Shown here: positions 6,601 through 8,850 of the stretch, one piece after another
Layout: each line of letters starts with the position of its first letter
Numbering within the stretch: the first letter of the stretch is position 1
Source of the DNA: Aquimarina sp.
Lineage (GTDB): Bacteria > Bacteroidota > Bacteroidia > Flavobacteriales > Flavobacteriaceae
Assembly: GCA_002697475.1 (NCBI GenBank)
Contig: NZVW01000118.1
Coordinates: 1-8,850 of the forward strand
Length of the DNA: 8,850 nucleotides
Direction of reading: 5' to 3'
The notes under the pieces: model-generated
Database searches by the model: none
What the model was told of the DNA's origin: nothing
Seen by the model: only the letters and a program-made list of their open reading frames with translations
Translations under genes and position numbers: made by a program

Positions 6601-6820
6601 AAAACCAACTCCTAAATTTTTCAAGACTTTACGAAATATTGGTATTGCATTGGCTACTGCAGGTGGTGCTATCATAGCTGCACCTATTTCTATGCCTGCC
6701 ATTGTGTTAACTATTGCCACTTATATGACCGTTGCCGGAACTGTGGCTACCGCCGTAAGTCAAGCTGTTGTTACTGATGATGAAAACATAGATACAGATG
6801 CAAATGACGATGGACTATAA
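6578..6820 (+). CDS. small two-helix membrane protein (holin-like size)
   Basis: An 80-residue protein. A basic amphipathic N-terminus (MNIVERYKKPTPKFFKTLRN) leads to two hydrophobic, Ala/Gly/Thr-rich helices (about 21-38, IGIALATAGGAIIAAPI, and about 39-65, ending AVSQAVV), followed by a very acidic tail (DDENIDTDANDDG). Size, two close helices and oppositely charged ends resemble class II holins, but no family name is claimed. The ATG lies inside the end of the DUF5675 gene (23-bp overlap), so translation is probably coupled. I recall similar proteins downstream of DUF5675 genes in other Bacteroidota. Confidence 0.75.
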   Translation: MNIVERYKKPTPKFFKTLRNIGIALATAGGAIIAAPISMPAIVLTIATYMTVAGTVATAVSQAVVTDDENIDTDANDDGL

Positions 6821-6998
6821 CACCAAATCTGCCATTATTGGTGGTACTTTCTTTTCTTCAATTGTTAATATTGGTGTTGAGGATTTGATTACTACCATTG
6901 TTTTGGCTATTGTTGGTGCTGTCGTTAGTTTCTTTGTTTCTCTACTGCTTAAAAAGTTTATCACTTTTCTCGGGGCAAAGTGTCGTAGGTGGAAGTGA
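6810..6998 (+). CDS. small single-helix membrane protein, last gene of cluster
   Basis: A 62-residue protein if started at ATG 6810 (MDYNTKSAIIGGTFF). In-frame ATGs at 6798 and 6804 are also possible. It has one long hydrophobic stretch (about 25-47, LITTIVLAIVGAVVSFFVSLLLKK without the final Lys pair) and a basic C-terminus (GAKCRRWK) that favours cytoplasmic placement of that end. The start overlaps the upstream gene by 11 bp in another frame, and the stop lies 31 bp before the intrinsic terminator. With its neighbour it forms a pair of tiny membrane proteins, a layout known for holin pairs or membrane toxins. The function is not established. Confidence 0.65.
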   Translation: MDYNTKSAIIGGTFFSSIVNIGVEDLITTIVLAIVGAVVSFFVSLLLKKFITFLGAKCRRWK

Positions 6999-7029
6999 TT
7001 ATTGATGTAAAGCGGTTGGAAAGATAAAT

Positions 7030-7060
7030 AAAGGGCATTTTCTAAAAATGTTCTTTTTTT
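7030..7060 (+). terminator. intrinsic terminator of the DUF5675 cluster
   Basis: AAAGGGCATTTT (7030-7041) pairs with AAAATGTTCTTT (7045-7056) over 12 positions, including two G-U pairs and a 3-nt loop, and runs into an unbroken T7 (7054-7060). The G-U pairs hold only in a + strand RNA, which fits its place 31 bp after the last gene of the cluster. Confidence 0.8.
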
Positions 7061-7224
7061 ATGCGCGGTGTTGAGGTGGGTAAATGGAAAGAGCGATTCC
7101 CTGATAAGGGACTGAGCGAATGCAATGCATCCTACCGCAGACACAAGGCAAAACATTAATAATTGCTGTAACCTACACCGTTGAAATGGGTGGTGGGGAA
7201 AAGTGGCAAAGTTGTATGTTCTAC

Positions 7225-7238
7225 ACTTGAATTCAAGT
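7225..7238. repeat. perfect 14-bp palindrome
   Basis: ACTTGAATTCAAGT is its own reverse complement across all 14 bases. It lies between the 7066-7180 domain and the competing hairpins. It could be a dimeric protein-binding site or a tight hairpin; no protein partner can be named. Confidence 0.6.
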
Positions 7239-7267
7239 TCGGAATTTGGCGGCTGGTTAGCGGATAT

Positions 7268-7331
7268 TTTACATAATGGCGTTATAGTACAGAAAGTGAA
7301 TGAATGCTACTATAACTACCCGTTATGTAAA
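7268..7331 (+). repeat. bipartite hairpin with attC-like architecture
   Basis: The outer stem TTTACATAA (7268-7276) pairs with TTATGTAAA (7323-7331). The inner stem GTTATAGTA (7281-7289) pairs with TACTATAAC (7308-7316). Both are 9 bp and perfect. They are separated by an internal loop of 4 and 6 nt and capped by an 18-nt loop. The right half reads AAC, five bases, GTT, which is the core spacing of an integron attC simple site. The flanking bases do not match RYYYAAC and GTTRRRY well. Confidence 0.5.
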
Positions 7332-7351
7332 CATAGCTTTGGGTAGTTTTT
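7314..7351 (+). terminator. strong hairpin with T-run, competing with the 7268-7331 hairpin
   Basis: AACTACCC (7314-7321) pairs with GGGTAGTT (7341-7348), and GTTATG (7322-7327) pairs with CATAGC (7332-7337). This gives a 14-bp stem with one U-G pair, a 3-nt bulge and a TAAA loop. The 3' arm runs into TTT, making five T's in a row (7347-7351). It has the form of an intrinsic terminator on the + strand. It uses bases 7314-7331, which the other hairpin also needs, so the two folds exclude each other. Confidence 0.55.
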
Positions 7352-7485
7352 GGCGTGTGCCTTTCGTCAGGCTCAAGACAGGCTATGGGAACAGCTCTTT
7401 ACTTTTTTGCTTATCCAATGATTGTAAATAACACTTTAAGCAAAACAAGTAATGTGCTGTGTGAGGGTTGGCAGCCAAAAACTAC
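7343..7485 (+). repeat. long composite inverted repeat (12 + 5 + 15 bp)
   Basis: GTAGTTTTTGGC (7343-7354) is the exact reverse complement of 7474-7485. Inside it, ACAGC (7391-7395) pairs with GCTGT (7456-7460). After a 3-by-3 internal loop, the 15 bases 7399-7413 pair with 7437-7452 with a single bulged C (7446). The apical loop is 23 nt. Bases 7355-7390 form an unpaired side arm with a small GCCT/AGGC hairpin. Confidence 0.6.
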
Positions 7486-7571
7486 ATGAGCGTTGGCGAA
7501 CGGAACAAACCAAAAGACAGAGAATTTTGAGGAACGAGAAAACTGGGTTTTGGCTTGTGGGGAGTTGAGAA
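7486..7571. other. intergenic stretch between convergent units
   Basis: No gene and no convincing terminator for the Toprim-like gene were found. Only a short AAAAC-tgg-GTTTT inverted repeat is visible near the right end. An AACTAC word that also begins the hairpins upstream recurs just before 7572. Confidence 0.4.
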
Positions 7572-8510
7572 CTACAAACTTAAAGCTTCTAATAAATCTA
7601 TCGACTCTTCTTCAATCCATTCATCTTTAGAAATGAGTTGTTCAATCAAATCGATTTGTCTTTTATTAAAATCATCTTTGATTAAACCTGAAAAAGTTTT
7701 TTGCTTCCATTTACTTTTATGATGATCAACATCTACAGGTAATTTTTTAGCATTATTTAAAGGCTCTATTATTTGAATATTTTTATCTTTTTCTTTAAAT
7801 ATTTGCTTTACTTGGGAATAAATTTTCAACCCATTAAAATCCCAGTCACAAAAATAATAAATTGGTAATTGTAGCTTTTCTTGAGGAATATCCAATAAAG
7901 GTTTAGTATTATTACCTCCTACATACCATAGTTCAATATTGTTTTTTTTATATTCAAGAGGCACCTTTAGACAATCAAGATTTTCGCATAAAACTATTAC
8001 TTTCGGATTAAGGCAATCAACCACAAGTCTCCATTGCTTATTTTTAGGATCTTTTTCTGGAAAATATTCAATTTCAAGTAAATCTAAAACTGCATTTTTC
8101 AAACTTAATTTATTCTCTAAATATTTTGAATTTTGATTCTTGAAAACTTGGGCTGAAAATTTTTTTTGAGTCGTAAGCTTCTCTTTAAGTTCTTGCTTGT
8201 TGTAATAAATAAACATAAGAGCCTTTAAATCTTCTTCTGTGAAACTTTTTTTAGCATTATTTTCAATACCTGACTTCTCGAAGAATGTATTATAATAATT
8301 AAAAGTTTCTAAAAAATTTAATTCATAAAAAGCTTTATACCTATCAGTTGCCTCAATAATTGAATGATTACCTGTTTTAAACCTAATTAGCTTTCTTTGA
8401 TTTAAAAGCACTGTATTTATATAATCATTTCTGAATATCTTCAGCTTTGTTCTTCCTTCAAGATATAATTGATGTAAGCCTCTTAAATGTTTCCATTCAA
8501 TATTCTTCAT
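7572..8510 (-). CDS. Toprim-like protein, possible divergent JetD-type nuclease subunit
   Basis: A 312-residue protein. The N-terminal 165 residues are basic and helical (MKNIEWKHLRGLHQLYLEG...), with no motif I can name, possibly DNA- or partner-binding. From about 169 a Toprim-like core appears: a beta strand then glutamate in KVIVLCENLDCL (Glu176), then a GGNNTKPL turn (198-205), and the second acidic motif YYFCDWDFNGLKIY with Asp222, Asp224 and Gly227. DxD-xx-G-(L/I)-xIY is the form seen in topoisomerase VI A / Spo11 and in JetD (DUF2220) proteins. These residues bind Mg for DNA cleavage. At 312 residues it is shorter than typical JetD (about 380-400). Its ATG overlaps the stop of the upstream SMC-like gene by 4 bp (ATGA), so the products probably work together. 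A plain OLD or primase-like Toprim is a less likely alternative. Confidence 0.65.
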   Translation of the reverse strand: MKNIEWKHLRGLHQLYLEGRTKLKIFRNDYINTVLLNQRKLIRFKTGNHSIIEATDRYKAFYELNFLETFNYYNTFFEKSGIENNAKKSFTEEDLKALMFIYYNKQELKEKLTTQKKFSAQVFKNQNSKYLENKLSLKNAVLDLLEIEYFPEKDPKNKQWRLVVDCLNPKVIVLCENLDCLKVPLEYKKNNIELWYVGGNNTKPLLDIPQEKLQLPIYYFCDWDFNGLKIYSQVKQIFKEKDKNIQIIEPLNNAKKLPVDVDHHKSKWKQKTFSGLIKDDFNKRQIDLIEQLISKDEWIEEESIDLLEALSL

Positions 8511-8850
8511 GATAAACCAAAAATTGGAATAGGTTGATAATTAACATCATCATACTCTAAACTATTGTGTAACAAATAAATGTTTTGCTTCGAAGCTTCA
8601 ACCTTGTTAGGTTTAATTGATAAAGATAATATTTGATAATCATTAGCTCTTGCAATCTCATATAGCATGTCAAAGTTCTTTCCTAAACCAGCTGCTTCAT
8701 CAATGGCCATAAAACGAATTGCTTCGACAAATTTATTTTTAGACTTTCTATTTAATAAGGATAACTTTCCAATACATAACAAAGAAATTGCAGCATATGT
8801 TTGGCTAGTACTACCGTCATTACTTTTACCGCTTTTATTTTTAATTGAAA
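8507..8850 (-). CDS. SMC/ABC-like ATPase, C-terminal end only (5' part off window)
   Basis: The frame is open to the right edge. About 114 C-terminal residues are visible and the TTG at 8782 is not a credible start. A signature-like element (GSNDGSTSQTYAAISLLC) is followed some 30 residues later by a hydrophobic strand ending in a Walker B acidic pair (IRFMAIDEAAGL, Asp-Glu). A D-loop-like KNFDMLYEIA follows, then a strand YQILSLSI where SMC-family proteins carry the H/Q-switch region. This order is that of the C-terminal head half of SMC, MukB, Rad50 or JetC proteins. The Walker A and coiled coils would be off the window. It is translationally coupled to the Toprim-like gene, so a DNA-loop-extruding or DNA-sensing ATPase with a nuclease partner is the favoured reading. 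The exact family cannot be fixed from this fragment. Confidence 0.6.
   Translation of the reverse strand, partial: SIKNKSGKSNDGSTSQTYAAISLLCIGKLSLLNRKSKNKFVEAIRFMAIDEAAGLGKNFDMLYEIARANDYQILSLSIKPNKVEASKQNIYLLHNSLEYDDVNYQPIPIFGLS

Larger units (their letters stand above)
7061..7485 (+). ncRNA. candidate structured non-coding RNA or DNA region, unknown class
   Basis: More than 420 bases without a plausible gene, visibly richer in G than the flanking coding DNA. The pairing potential is as follows. CGGTGT and AGGT (7066-7077, 2-nt bulge) pair with ACCTACACCG (7171-7180), closing a domain that holds a TCCCT-gata-AGGGA hairpin (7098-7111). The 14-bp palindrome, two competing hairpins and a long composite stem listed separately occupy 7225-7485. 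Several G-T pairs act as wobbles only in a + strand RNA. It matches no RNA class I know (not tRNA, rRNA, tmRNA, RNase P or SRP). No obvious promoter is seen and no folding was run. The region could also act as DNA, for example as a recombination or transfer site. Confidence 0.4.

Noticed and set aside
5420..6998. Complete prophage
   Set aside because: No terminase, portal, capsid or tail gene is visible. Only a possible lysis-like set and an integrase that lies across the att site are present.
6815..7156. 113-codon open frame on the - strand across the end of the cluster and the following spacer
   Set aside because: It overlaps a better-supported gene and the terminator hairpin, has no recognisable domain, and its composition is that of an antisense shadow.
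7061..7571. CRISPR array or direct-repeat array in the non-coding region
   Set aside because: The repeats present are inverted, not regularly spaced direct repeats, and no cas-like gene is nearby.

Overview
The window reads as low-GC DNA from a member of the Bacteroidota, most likely a marine or environmental Flavobacteriaceae relative. The signs are strong A+T richness, almost no Shine-Dalgarno sites, a Bacteroidota-style lipoprotein, a Bacteroidota-type tyrosine recombinase, and a small gene cluster that I recognise from memory as recurring in this phylum. No tool was run, so family names rest on visible motifs and recall.

Layout. (1) 1-2412, + strand: end of a small membrane protein gene, a three-helix membrane protein of unknown function, an outer-membrane beta-barrel protein, and a lipoprotein with a DUF922-like HExxH domain. 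The last two lie 3 bp apart and look co-transcribed. (2) 2434-4683, - strand: a tyrosine-recombinase integrase followed 42 bp later by a large PIN-like putative nuclease. Just upstream of the integrase (4767-4823) are a perfect 12-bp terminator hairpin and 15 bp matching the 3' end of a tRNA, probably tRNA-Pro. This looks like an attachment site. (3) 5002-7060: a small helix-turn-helix gene (-) divergent from a tight + strand cluster: a 251-aa family of unknown function, a DUF5675 protein, and two very small membrane proteins with overlapping reading frames, closed by an intrinsic terminator. Two back-to-back inverted repeats occupy the divergent promoter region. (4) 7061-7571: about 510 bases with no convincing gene but dense base-pairing potential. 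It holds a 10-bp closing stem, two mutually exclusive hairpins of which one is terminator-like, and a long 12 + 5 + 15-bp stem. (5) 7572-8850, - strand: a Toprim-like protein, and overlapping it by 4 bp the C-terminal end of an SMC/ABC-like ATPase that runs off the window. The gene order recalls JetC-JetD of Wadjet-type systems, in divergent form.

How it may fit together. The tRNA fragment and integrase imply integration at a tRNA 3' end. Because the tRNA 5' part is missing on the right of the fragment while the integrase lies on its left, a tandem arrangement is plausible: one element on the left (integrase plus PIN protein) and a second on the right (the DUF5675 cluster plus the SMC/Toprim pair) stacked into one tRNA locus. 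The most novel-looking material is the DUF5675 cluster with its flanking structured non-coding DNA, then the SMC/Toprim pair.
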